Source: JAOPZW01 sp963851295 (lineage in GTDB: Bacteria > Actinomycetota > Thermoleophilia > Solirubrobacterales > Solirubrobacteraceae). From it: DNA of 64,000 nucleotides. Of the stretch, positions 56,863 to 64,000 are shown piece after piece. Each line of letters begins with the position of its first letter. Position 1 is the stretch's first letter. The notes under the pieces are model-generated. The model made no database searches, had not been told where the DNA came from, and worked only from the letters and a program-made list of their open reading frames with translations. Made by a program: the position numbers and the translations under genes. The stretch covers positions 62,001 to 126,000 of the forward strand of contig CAWKOS010000010.1 of assembly GCA_963851295.1 (NCBI GenBank), in the 5' to 3' direction.

Positions 56863-57771
56863 ATGCCCCGCCGCCTACCCCCCACCCGCTGCCTGGCCGT
56901 CGTCGCCGCGCTCGCCCTGCTGCCGGTCGCCGACGCGCAGGCGCTGCCGACGCTGCACCACGGCGATCGCGGCCGCTCGGTGCGCAAGCTCCAGCGCGCG
57001 CTGCACCTGGGCGCCGACGGCGTCTTCGGCACGGGCACGCTGCATGCGGTCAAGCGCTTCCAGCGCCGGCACGGCCTGACGGCGGACGGCGTCGTCGGCG
57101 CCGGCACCTGGCGGATGATCCGCCGCAGCCTGCACCGCCACCGCGCGCGCGCCGCCGTCGGCGGCAGCGCGGGCGTGGTGCGCACGCGCGGGGCGAGCGT
57201 GCGCCTGCTGCAGCAGACGCTCGGCGTCGCCGCCGACGGCGTCTTCGGCCCGGGCACCTCGCGGGCGGTGCGCCGCTTCCAGCGCTCCCACGGCCTGACC
57301 GCCGACGGCGTCGTCGGGCCCGCGACGTGGACGGCGCTCGGCCTCCCCGGCCGCCATCCCGTCCTCAAGCGCGCCCACCTGCACGGCGGCGGCGGGGGCG
57401 TGCGCTCGGGCCCGCCGGCGGCCGTGCTGCGCGCGATCGCTGCGGCCAACCGGATCGCGGGCATGCCCTACCGCTACGGCGGCGGGCACCGCTCCTTCCA
57501 CGACTCCGGCTACGACTGCTCGGGCTCGGTCTCCTACGTCCTGCACGCAACGGGCCGGCTCGGCAGTCCGCGCGACTCGGGCGAGCTCATGTCCTGGGGC
57601 CGGCCCGGCCCGGGGCGCTGGATCACGATCTACGCCAACGGCGGCCACGCCTACATGGTCATCGAGGGCCGCCGCTACGACACGACCGGCCGCTGGGACA
57701 CCGGCTCGCGCTGGCAGCGCACGGACCGCTCGAGCGCCGGCTACGTGGCGCGGCATCCGGCGGGGCTGTAG
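56863..57771 (+). CDS. peptidoglycan-binding, NlpC/P60-like cell-wall hydrolase
   Basis: A 302-residue exported enzyme. Signal peptide about 1-27 (LAVVAALALLPVADAQA), two PG_binding_1 repeats at about 32-90 (VRKLQRALHLGADGVFGTGT) and 110-170 (VRLLQQTLGVAADGVFGPGT), then a C-terminal papain-like domain with Cys in GYDCSGSVSYVL and His in NGGHAYMVIEG. It would cut peptidoglycan stem peptides. Its leader is a c-di-AMP riboswitch, tying it to envelope and osmotic control. Confidence 0.87.
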   Translation: MPRRLPPTRCLAVVAALALLPVADAQALPTLHHGDRGRSVRKLQRALHLGADGVFGTGTLHAVKRFQRRHGLTADGVVGAGTWRMIRRSLHRHRARAAVGGSAGVVRTRGASVRLLQQTLGVAADGVFGPGTSRAVRRFQRSHGLTADGVVGPATWTALGLPGRHPVLKRAHLHGGGGGVRSGPPAAVLRAIAAANRIAGMPYRYGGGHRSFHDSGYDCSGSVSYVLHATGRLGSPRDSGELMSWGRPGPGRWITIYANGGHAYMVIEGRRYDTTGRWDTGSRWQRTDRSSAGYVARHPAGL

Positions 57772-57814
57772 CGGCCCGGGCTCTCCGCTCGCGTGTGCGG
57801 CGCTTCGCGACGCC

Positions 57815-58021
57815 TACAGCATCACCGAGGGAAGGGTGAGCATGCGCGGGGCGGGCGCGCATCGCGAGCGACGAATTTCGGACGTACGGCGTCTGGAAGT
57901 CGTCGCTCGATGGTGAGCGACGAGTTTGTCCGCTCACAGGCGACATACTCGTCGTTCGCGAATCGTCGCTCGCGATGCCCGGCTCAGGCGCGGGCGGCTG
58001 ACTTCCCTCGGTGATGCTGTA
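57815..58021. repeat. nested 207-bp imperfect palindrome
   Basis: Three nested inverted pairs: outer 57815-57834 with 58002-58021 (20 bp, perfect); middle 57859-57874 with 57963-57978 (16 bp, perfect); inner 57900-57908 with 57915-57923 (9 bp, perfect). The core word GAGCGACGA recurs in the middle and inner arms. It fills the 286-bp gap between the convergent wall hydrolase and L,D-transpeptidase genes. No CDS is credible here. Confidence 0.78.
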
Positions 58022-58057
58022 AGCGCCGCGCTGGCCAGCGACCGCCGGCGGAGGACC

Positions 58058-58792
58058 TCAGTCGTGGATGAAGATCGGCGTCCCGCGCGGGGTCAGCCGG
58101 TACAGGCGGGTGATCTTGTCGTTGCGCAGGCGGATGCAGCCGTGCGACGGGCGGCCCGGGATCAGACTGGGCTCGTCGGTGCCGTGCAGGCCGACCACGC
58201 CGCCGCCGGGCCAGTCGGTGAGGTGAGGCGCGTAGGCGCTGGTGCCCAGGGCGAACGGGCCGTAGACGGCCGCCCCGACGACGCGGAACTTCTCGCGGAC
58301 GTAGAAGTGCCCGCGCGGGGTCGGCGTCGACGAGGCGCCGATGCCGACGTGCGCCGACATCACCGGCTTGCCCGCCCGGTAGAGCGTGAGCAGCAGGCGC
58401 GAGCGGTTGAGGTCCAGGAAGGTGTCGACCGCCGTGTAGGAGCGCAGCGCGCGCCGCGGGACCCATCCGGTCACGCCGTTGGGGCGCTTGGGCACGCGGA
58501 TCTTCACCCACGTGTTCTTGTGGCTGTCGCGCCAGGAGGCGAGCGCGATGTAGATCTCCGGCAGGCCGTCCTCGGTCAGCCAGCGCAGCTTGCCGACCGT
58601 GCGGGCGTGGCCGGTCGGGCGCGAGCGGATCTTCGCGTGGTTGTTCGGATACGCCCAGCGCGTGATCGTGCGCTCGTCGCTGAGCTGCTTCATGCCGGGC
58701 GGGTTGGCCGAGGGCCCGGCGGCCCGTGCCACCCCGGACGAGAGGGCGGTGGCGAGCACGGCGATGGCGATGAGGATCTGCGCGCGGCGCAT
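58058..58792 (-). CDS. L,D-transpeptidase (YkuD)
   Basis: A 244-residue exported protein: signal peptide MRRAQILIAIAVLATALSSG, an SH3-like N-terminal part (GKLRWLTEDGLPEIYIALAS, VKIRVPKRPNGVTGWV) and the YkuD catalytic domain about 125-244 with GLHGTDEPSLIPGRPSHGCIRLRN (His and catalytic Cys). It makes 3-3 cross-links in peptidoglycan or attaches proteins. It is a close paralogue of the gene at 59179. A long structured leader precedes it. Confidence 0.92.
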   Translation of the reverse strand: MRRAQILIAIAVLATALSSGVARAAGPSANPPGMKQLSDERTITRWAYPNNHAKIRSRPTGHARTVGKLRWLTEDGLPEIYIALASWRDSHKNTWVKIRVPKRPNGVTGWVPRRALRSYTAVDTFLDLNRSRLLLTLYRAGKPVMSAHVGIGASSTPTPRGHFYVREKFRVVGAAVYGPFALGTSAYAPHLTDWPGGGVVGLHGTDEPSLIPGRPSHGCIRLRNDKITRLYRLTPRGTPIFIHD

Positions 58793-59178
58793 GGTGAGGT
58801 GCAGGTTCTACAGCCGGAGGCGGCGGGAGACGGGGAAGAAATGGCGAGCCCGCCGGCTGGGTGGTGCCGGCGGACCCGCCTGAGGCCCCCTAGGGGGACC
58901 GGACCGGGGGGTGGGCGAACGCCGGCCCACCCCCAAGATGGTTGATGGATCAAGCCGCCGACCCCTCCCCAAGGGCCGGCGGCCCATCCGTCAATCCCCC
59001 CGTCGAACTGCCCCTCGTCCTACCGGGCTCGTCAAGATTCCGGAGCAAAGCCTAGTGCGTCGGGCGGCGCGTTGCAAGGGCTGAACGGTCCCCAATAGTG
59101 GTCAAACGGTCGTCCAGAGCGACCGGGGCATACCCGGCGCGGGCGCGGCCCACACGCGGGTCGCGCGGCCGGGATCGC
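58793..59178. other. 386-bp gap with a GC-rich structured leader
   Basis: No CDS is supported. Upstream of the first L,D-transpeptidase, in the region that would be its leader, lies a strong hairpin (58907-58934) and further GC-rich self-complementary blocks such as GCCCCCTAGGGGGAC (58885-58899). The part 59030-59178 near the second gene's 3' end shows nothing distinct. No ydaO strings are present. Confidence 0.45.
58907..58934. repeat. 10-bp perfect hairpin in the L,D-transpeptidase leader
   Basis: GGGGGTGGGC (58907-58916) and GCCCACCCCC (58925-58934) pair perfectly around an 8-nt loop. It lies about 115-140 bp upstream of the transpeptidase ATG on the minus strand. It could be a terminator of the upstream gene or part of a regulatory leader. 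Confidence 0.5.
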
Positions 59179-59916
59179 TCAGACGATGTCGATCGGCGTG
59201 CCCGTCGGGGCCAGCCGATAGAGCTTCATGATGTCCGCGTCGCGCAGGCGGATGCAGCCGTGCGACGGCCGGCCCGGGATCAGCTTCGGCTCGTTGGTGC
59301 CGTGCAGCCCGACGACGCCGCCGCCCGGCCACTCGCTCAACGTCGGGGCGTACGCGCTCGTGCCGATCGCCCGCGGGCCGTAGATCGTCGTGCCGGCGAC
59401 GTGGAACTTCTCGCGGATCCAGAAGTGGCCCGTCGGCGTCGGCGTCGAGGCCTTCCCCACGCCGATACGCGCGCTGAAGCGCTTGTGGCCGCGGTCGAAG
59501 AGCGTCACCCGCAGCGTGTGCTTGTTGACCCGCAGCAGGGTGTGGACGGTGTGCAGGGACCCCAGCGCGCTCTCGCGGACCCAGCCCGTGCGCCCGTTGG
59601 GCCGCATGGGCACGCGGATCTTGAACCACGTGTTGCCCTCCGCGTTCTTCCAGCGCGAGAGGACGACGTAGACCTCGGGGAACTTGTCCTCGGTGAAGAG
59701 CCGCAGCGTGGCGACGCGGTGCGCCTTGCCCGAGGGGCGGCTGAAGACGGGCTGGACGTCGGCGGTGTGGGCCCAGCGGGTGGTCAGGCGCTCGTCGGAG
59801 ACCTTCACCGTCCCCGGGGGCGTAGCGGCGGGCAGGCTGCCTGCCGTCGCCGTCGCGGGCGCGATCGCCGCCACAGCGAGCGCAAGGAGGACCGGGATGC
59901 GCGGCGAGCGGAGCAT
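59179..59916 (-). CDS. L,D-transpeptidase (YkuD), paralogue
   Basis: A 245-residue exported protein with the same layout as the protein at 58058: signal peptide, SH3-like region (VATLRLFTEDKFPEVYVVLS, KIRVPMRPNGRTGWVRES) and YkuD domain with GLHGTNEPKLIPGRPSHGCIRLRD. The two are clearly related throughout and lie head to tail on the minus strand, so they arose by tandem duplication. TATCCT lies 8 nt before the ATG. Confidence 0.92.
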   Translation of the reverse strand: MLRSPRIPVLLALAVAAIAPATATAGSLPAATPPGTVKVSDERLTTRWAHTADVQPVFSRPSGKAHRVATLRLFTEDKFPEVYVVLSRWKNAEGNTWFKIRVPMRPNGRTGWVRESALGSLHTVHTLLRVNKHTLRVTLFDRGHKRFSARIGVGKASTPTPTGHFWIREKFHVAGTTIYGPRAIGTSAYAPTLSEWPGGGVVGLHGTNEPKLIPGRPSHGCIRLRDADIMKLYRLAPTGTPIDIV

Positions 59917-59961
59917 GGCGGCTGAGGATAGGACACGTCTGCGCAGGGGCGATTCACCCGA

Positions 59962-60603
59962 TCAGCTGCGCCGCGCCCGCGCCGAGCGGGCCGCGCACGC
60001 CTTGGTCTTGTGCGCCTTGGAGGCCGCACGGGCGCAGGTCACGTGCGCGATCGCGCGCTTGCGCGGCGTCCCGGCGCCGAAGTCGGTGGTGTAGGTGGCG
60101 CCCGGAGCGGCGTCCTCGGGGGTGCCGAGCGCGAGGCCGAGGCCGACCTCGGTGTAGTCGTCGCTGAGCAGGTTCTCGCGGTGGCCCGGGCTGTTCATCC
60201 ACGCGTCGACCATCGAGCGCGGCGTGGCGAGGTCGCCCTGCGCCCAGCCGATGTTCTCGCCCACGACCCACGGGTCGTCGTGGCCCAGGTAGCCGGTGCT
60301 CGTGAGCCGATCGACCAGCGTGCCGCCGTCGGGCGACTCGTGGGCGAAGAAGGCCTGCGCGACCATCCGCTGCGAGTAGCTCGCCGAGGCCCGCGTGAGC
60401 TTCGCGTTCTCGGCGAGCGGCTTGACGCCCTCGCCGGCGCGCTGCTGGTTGAGCAGGCACAGCGTCGCCTGGCCGACGACCACGAGGTTGCCGGCCGCCG
60501 GCACGACGTCGGCGCCGGCGCAATCGGCGGCCTGGGCGCTCGCGGGAGCGCTCAGGGCCAGTGCTGCGAAGGCGGCCGCGGCGGCAAGTCGGCGACGGGA
60601 CAT
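59962..60603 (-). CDS. secreted CAP-domain (SCP/PR-1) protein
   Basis: A 213-residue exported protein: signal peptide MSRRRLAAAAAFAALALS...AQA, CAP domain about 50-190 with LCLLNQQRAGEGVKPLAENA, SYSQRMVAQAFFAHESPDGG, ENIGWAQGD and WMNSPGHRENLLSDDYTEVG, then a basic Ala/Lys/Arg tail. His and Glu of the CAP cavity are present. Bacterial CAP proteins (YkwD type) are of unknown activity, often sporulation- or envelope-linked. It lies next to envelope enzymes. Confidence 0.9.
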   Translation of the reverse strand: MSRRRLAAAAAFAALALSAPASAQAADCAGADVVPAAGNLVVVGQATLCLLNQQRAGEGVKPLAENAKLTRASASYSQRMVAQAFFAHESPDGGTLVDRLTSTGYLGHDDPWVVGENIGWAQGDLATPRSMVDAWMNSPGHRENLLSDDYTEVGLGLALGTPEDAAPGATYTTDFGAGTPRKRAIAHVTCARAASKAHKTKACAARSARARRS

Positions 60604-60671
60604 GTCCGGTGCATCGGACGGACGGTCCCCCAGCGACGCTCAACGGCGATTTCGTGGACGTATCTCGGAGG

Positions 60672-61319
60672 TCAGCGGCGCCAGCGCGCCGAGATGCGGT
60701 CCAACAAGGCGAAGGCGCGGCCGTGCACGTCGCCCTCGGCATCCGCCGTCTCGCGCCTGATCTGCCCGGGATCGGGCACCACGCCGTCGCGCGCCCCGGC
60801 CAGCCAGTCCTCGACGATCGCGGGCGTCACCTCGGGGTGGAACTGCAGCCCGACGCTGCGCCCCACCGCGAAGGCCTGTGGCCCCGACGCGGCGTGCGCG
60901 AGCTCCTCGGCGCCCGGCGGGAGCGTGAAGACGTCCTCGTGCCACGTGAACCAGCGCCCGCCGTAGTCGTCGTCGCCCTGAACCTCGATCCAGCCGATCT
61001 CGGTCTCAGGGGCGCGCGAGACCGTGCCGCCGAGGGCCGCGGCCAGCGCCTGGCCGCCGAAGCAGATGCCCAGCACCGGCGTGCCGCCCTCGTGCGTCGC
61101 GCGCAGGTAGTCGACCTGGGCGGCGATCCACGGGTCGCCCGAGCCGTGCACGGAGCGGTCCGAGCCCAGCGCCACGATCGCGTCGGCGCCCGTGGGATCC
61201 GGCCACGCGCGCAGCGTCGGGCTGTGGACGACGTCGAGCTCCGCCCCGCGCGCGGCGGCCCACTCCCCCACCAGCCCGGCCGGTGCGTCGGGCTGCTGCT
61301 GGACGACGACCAGGCGCAC
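60672..61319 (-). CDS. class I glutamine amidotransferase-like protein
   Basis: A 215-residue GATase1 protein: VLGICFGGQALAAALGG (nucleophile Cys), EIGWIEVQ, WFTWHEDVFTLPPGA and SVGLQFHPEVTP (His-x-Glu). The triad is complete. It is of the stand-alone GMP-synthase-like type that may act on gamma-glutamyl compounds rather than feed a synthase. The GTG start at 61319 follows the stop of the copper-protein gene with no gap (TAG then GTG), so it is coupled. Confidence 0.87.
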   Translation of the reverse strand: MRLVVVQQQPDAPAGLVGEWAAARGAELDVVHSPTLRAWPDPTGADAIVALGSDRSVHGSGDPWIAAQVDYLRATHEGGTPVLGICFGGQALAAALGGTVSRAPETEIGWIEVQGDDDYGGRWFTWHEDVFTLPPGAEELAHAASGPQAFAVGRSVGLQFHPEVTPAIVEDWLAGARDGVVPDPGQIRRETADAEGDVHGRAFALLDRISARWRR

Positions 61320-62810
61320 CTACGCCTTGACCCGGAAGGCGCCGCGCATGAACGGGTGGATCCGGCAGAAGTACGTGTAGGTGCCGGGCGCGAGGTCCGT
61401 CGGGGTCTGCCACTGCTTGCGGTTGGATGCCGCGGTGAAGCCGACCGGGCCGAAGCCCAGCTCGCCGGAGTCGAACACCGTCGGCCCGTTGGCCAGCGGG
61501 AAGGCGATCCCCGTCGTCGCCGTGCACGGCGTCCGGCATGCCGTGATGGTGTGGAAGATGTTCTGACCGGCGTCCTCGTTGACGAAGGTCAGCGGCTGGC
61601 CGACGCTCACCACCGGCGGGCGCGCGGCCGAGCCGGTGGCCGAGAGGTCGCCCTGGCCGTAGACGAAGCCGGAGATGTCGATCGTCGGCGCGCGCGGGCC
61701 GTCGGGCAGCCCGGTCGCGTTGGCGAGCTTGCCGGGCGCCCCGCCGTGGTGGTTGTTCTCGGGCAGGTGGCCGTGGGTGAGGACGCCCTTCACGGCGACG
61801 TTCGTGACGAACGGGTCGGCGCCGCCCGCCGGCCCCATCGTGATCGCCACCGGCATGATCGCCATCACCTCGTACCACGAGGTCGTGCGCGTGTCATAGG
61901 TGCCCGAGACGCTGAGGACGTCGCCCTTCTTGATCGCCACGCGCCAGTTCGACGGGGTCGTGCCCATCGCGACGTCCCACGAGACCGCGCCCGCGGGCTC
62001 GAAGTAGCGCGCGCGGGAGCGGAAGAGCTCGACGGTCCTGCCGTCGCGGGTGAGCTTGAGGTCGGTGTAGAGGCCGCCCGGGTGCAGGTGGCCGAAGGCG
62101 CCGACGAGGGTCGCGTCGTGGTCGGCGACCCACGTGTTGCGCAGATTGCCGTCGGGATAGGGGTTCGCGGCATCGTCGGGGAAGGTGAAGCGCCCGTCGT
62201 GGCCGCTGCCCTGCACGGCGTCGAACACCGGGTAGGCCTTGATGCCCTCGACGTCGAGCCACTGCGTCTTGATCTCCTGCATCCGCTTCGCGGCCGGCGT
62301 CCCGAGCGCGATGAAGTCCATCTCCCACGTGATGTACACGCGCGTCGCGACCGGCGTGAGGTTGTGGATCATGTGGTTCAGCAGCCAGCGGTCGCCCTTG
62401 CGGTAGCGCCAGCCGAAGCCCTTCGGCAGGCGCGCGACGGTCTTCTCCTCGCCGGCGGCCCAGGTCGGGCGGAAGTCGCCGTGCCCCTGGACGAGCCAGA
62501 CCGCGTGGTGCAGGTGGATGACGTCGACGCGCGGGACCGTGCCGTCGACGTAGGTGAGGTCGGGCCTGAAGGACGTGATCCAGCCCGGCCCGCGCGGCAG
62601 CAGGTCGTTGTCGGCGAGCGAGATCGTGTTCTGCCCGGGCGCGATCCGGACCGGGCCCCAGCGGAACTTCAGGTGGCGGACGCCGTCCTTGCCCGGCGTC
62701 GTCGTGATCGTGCCCTGCGGGGTGCGGACCGTCGTCGAGCGGGCGTGCGCGGCGGGCGCGAGCAGCAGCGCCGCCGCCAGGATGGCCAGGGACAGGAGCG
62801 GGCGACGCAC
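61320..62810 (-). CDS. secreted copper protein: monooxygenase-like part plus cupredoxin domain
   Basis: A 496-residue exported protein with signal peptide MRRPLLSLAILAAALLLAPA. Residues about 30-330 have His-rich strands (RVDVIHLHHAVWLVQGHG, NHMIHNLTPVATRV, FGHLHPGGLYTDLKL) that recall the copper type II PHM-like fold; this link is tentative. Residues 385-496 are a cupredoxin with ligands in IFHTITACRTP and TYFCRIHPFMRGAF (His-Cys-His-Met, type 1 copper). The joining of these parts is unusual. It is coupled to an amidotransferase gene. Confidence 0.7.
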   Translation of the reverse strand: MRRPLLSLAILAAALLLAPAAHARSTTVRTPQGTITTTPGKDGVRHLKFRWGPVRIAPGQNTISLADNDLLPRGPGWITSFRPDLTYVDGTVPRVDVIHLHHAVWLVQGHGDFRPTWAAGEEKTVARLPKGFGWRYRKGDRWLLNHMIHNLTPVATRVYITWEMDFIALGTPAAKRMQEIKTQWLDVEGIKAYPVFDAVQGSGHDGRFTFPDDAANPYPDGNLRNTWVADHDATLVGAFGHLHPGGLYTDLKLTRDGRTVELFRSRARYFEPAGAVSWDVAMGTTPSNWRVAIKKGDVLSVSGTYDTRTTSWYEVMAIMPVAITMGPAGGADPFVTNVAVKGVLTHGHLPENNHHGGAPGKLANATGLPDGPRAPTIDISGFVYGQGDLSATGSAARPPVVSVGQPLTFVNEDAGQNIFHTITACRTPCTATTGIAFPLANGPTVFDSGELGFGPVGFTAASNRKQWQTPTDLAPGTYTYFCRIHPFMRGAFRVKA

Positions 62811-62819
62811 CGCCTGAGC

Positions 62820-63371
62820 CTACTGAATCCGCTTCGACATGAAGGCCAATGGCAGGCCGGACCCCGCGCTGGGGCGCGCGGTCGCGATCCGCCGGCCCGG
62901 TTGAACGGCGTCGCGCGGTTCGCCCACGTCGTCGCCGAGGCGCGCGGCCAGCGCGTCGAGGTCCTCGACGACGACCACGAGGCCCCAGAACGCCGTCTCC
63001 TCGCCCGCCGGACCGACGACCTCCAGCAGCGTCTCGCCCATGCGGAAGAAGCCCTGGCGACGCCCGTCGCCCGCGTCGCGGACGCGGCGCAGGGGCAGGC
63101 CGAGCGCCTCCAGCTCGCCGAAGGTCGCCTCGAGGTCGGGCGTGGTCATCACGACGTGGTCGAGCTTGATGGCGCCGTTGGGGTGCTCGGGCGCGGGCGT
63201 CTCGGGCCGTTCGCCGTCGCCGCGCAGCGTCCAGCCGGCGATCCCGCCGCCGGCGCCGGTGAGCACGAGCTCGGTCGACCCGACGCGGCAGCGGTCGCCC
63301 TCGACCGCGAAGCCCAGGCGCTCCCAGACCGCCGGCGCGTCGCCCAGCTCGAGCGCCGCCAGCTCGGTCAC
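62820..63371 (-). CDS. VOC/glyoxalase-like protein
   Basis: A 183-residue protein in the vicinal-oxygen-chelate fold: KLDHVVMTTPDLEATFGELEALGLP, GFFRMGETLLEVVGP and FWGLVVVVEDLDALAARLGDDVG. The metal His and Glu are present in the visible module; the N-terminal half is degenerate. Substrate unknown. Its ATG overlaps the stop of the ABC transporter gene upstream (63368), so the two are one operon. Confidence 0.8.
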   Translation of the reverse strand: MTELAALELGDAPAVWERLGFAVEGDRCRVGSTELVLTGAGGGIAGWTLRGDGERPETPAPEHPNGAIKLDHVVMTTPDLEATFGELEALGLPLRRVRDAGDGRRQGFFRMGETLLEVVGPAGEETAFWGLVVVVEDLDALAARLGDDVGEPRDAVQPGRRIATARPSAGSGLPLAFMSKRIQ

Positions 63372-64000
63372 GCCGCGACGGGCTCGGCGTCGCGCGCCGC
63401 GAGCGTCGCGTAGCGCCCGCCGCGGGCGAGCAGCTCGGCGTGCGTGCCGCGCTCGACGATGCGCCCGCCGTCGAGGACGACGATCTCGTCGGCCTCGCGG
63501 ATCGTCGACAGGCGGTGCGCGATGGCGACCGTCGTGCGGCCCTCGGCCAGACGGTCGAGCGCCTCCTGCACGGCGCGCTCGGTCTCGTTGTCCAGCGCGC
63601 TCGTCGCCTCGTCGAGGACGAGCACGGGCGGGTTGCGAAGGACGGTGCGCGCGATGGCGATGCGCTGCTTCTCGCCGCCGGAGAAGCGGTAGCCGCGCTC
63701 GCCGACGACCGTGTCGTAGCCGTCGGGCAGGCTCGTGATGAGGTCGTGGATCTGCGCTGCCCGCGCGGCGTCCTCGAGCTCTGCGTCGGTGGCGTCGGGC
63801 TTGGCGAAGCGCAGATTTTCGGCCACGCTTGCGTGGAAGAGGTAGGTCTCCTGGGAGACGAGGCCGACGGTGCGCGCCAGCGAGGCGAAGGACAGGTCGC
63901 GGATGTCGACGCCGTCGACGGTGATGCGTCCGGCGCTGGCGTCGTAGAGGCGCGCGACGAGGTAGCCCACCGTCGTCTTGCCCGAGCCGGTCTCCCCCAC
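63368..64000 (-). CDS. ABC exporter, ATP-binding part, cut by window edge
   Basis: The last 210 residues of a type I ABC exporter half-transporter (MsbA/LmrA-like). Visible: Walker A GETGSGKTT, Q-loop VGLVSQETYLFH, signature FSGGEKQRIAIARTVLRNP, Walker B VLVLDEATSALD and the His-loop AIAHRLST. The transmembrane domain lies outside the window. It exports lipids or drugs. The stop overlaps the VOC gene start, which suggests a linked function that cannot be named. Confidence 0.9.
   Translation of the reverse strand: MGETGSGKTTVGYLVARLYDASAGRITVDGVDIRDLSFASLARTVGLVSQETYLFHASVAENLRFAKPDATDAELEDAARAAQIHDLITSLPDGYDTVVGERGYRFSGGEKQRIAIARTVLRNPPVLVLDEATSALDNETERAVQEALDRLAEGRTTVAIAHRLSTIREADEIVVLDGGRIVERGTHAELLARGGRYATLAARDAEPVAA

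Overview
The window is uniformly very GC-rich. It carries actinobacterial-type genes (DUF3052, LtrA, an FdxA-type 7Fe ferredoxin, a c-di-AMP riboswitch in front of a wall hydrolase, many genes that seem to lack an untranslated leader) and most closely resembles a soil actinobacterium of the Thermoleophilia/Solirubrobacterales kind. That placement is inference from gene content and style; there is no rRNA or marker gene to settle it. I see no tRNA, rRNA or CRISPR array.

Layout. 1-6.5 kb: the end of DNA polymerase IV, then housekeeping genes (permuted NlpC/P60-like hydrolase, LtrA, cysteine-desulfurase-like enzyme, two alpha/beta hydrolases, thioredoxin-TPR protein, repeat lipoprotein), several driven from very short divergent promoters. 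6.6-14.9 kb: a catabolic-looking cluster with an XRE-cupin regulator, an HpaB-type flavin monooxygenase, a flavin reductase, an AhpD-like protein, an enoyl-CoA hydratase-like protein, an M24 'peptidase' lacking one metal ligand, and an E1 alpha/beta pair without E2 or E3. 14.9-19.9 kb: FKBP, SUI1, a benzoylformate decarboxylase-like enzyme, an SDR, DUF3052 and a thioesterase. 19.9-21.0 kb: a complete IS481-family insertion with a 6-bp target duplication. 21.1-33.3 kb: a large PAS/GAF/PP2C signalling phosphatase, a single-domain LysR protein beside a styrene-monooxygenase-like flavoprotein, a ROK kinase, a J-domain/PH-like protein, a sedolisin protease, a spermidine-synthase-like protein, a repeat-rich gap, a DUF2127 protein and an LLM oxidoreductase.

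33.4-35.9 kb is a small mobile or defence-like island: a Xre antitoxin with a shortened RES toxin, a tyrosine recombinase, and a RelE/ParE plus RHH pair. 35.9-50.8 kb holds methyltransferase, dienelactone hydrolase, cold-shock protein, FAD oxidoreductase plus ferredoxin, cyclase, purine permease, a Cys-rich 58-residue protein, aldo/keto reductase, a TetR/MBL operon with a clear operator, a cytidylate-kinase-like protein and a ring-cleaving dioxygenase-like protein. 51.3-52.9 kb contains two neighbouring genes (ohr and an alpha/beta hydrolase), each broken by one extra base. 53-64 kb holds an AI-2E transporter, P450, aldo/keto reductase and a cell-envelope group (c-di-AMP riboswitch plus NlpC/P60-like hydrolase, two L,D-transpeptidases, CAP protein), then an amidotransferase, a copper-type secreted protein, a VOC protein and an ABC transporter cut by the window end.

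Themes. Oxidative catabolism of aromatic compounds recurs (HpaB-like, StyA-like, BFDC-like, dienelactone hydrolase, ring-cleaving dioxygenase, P450, two flavin reductases), but the parts are scattered and no complete known pathway can be drawn. A promoter pattern, TANNNT followed by about 7 nt and then the start codon, recurs on both strands and allows divergent genes to share as little as 20-30 bp.
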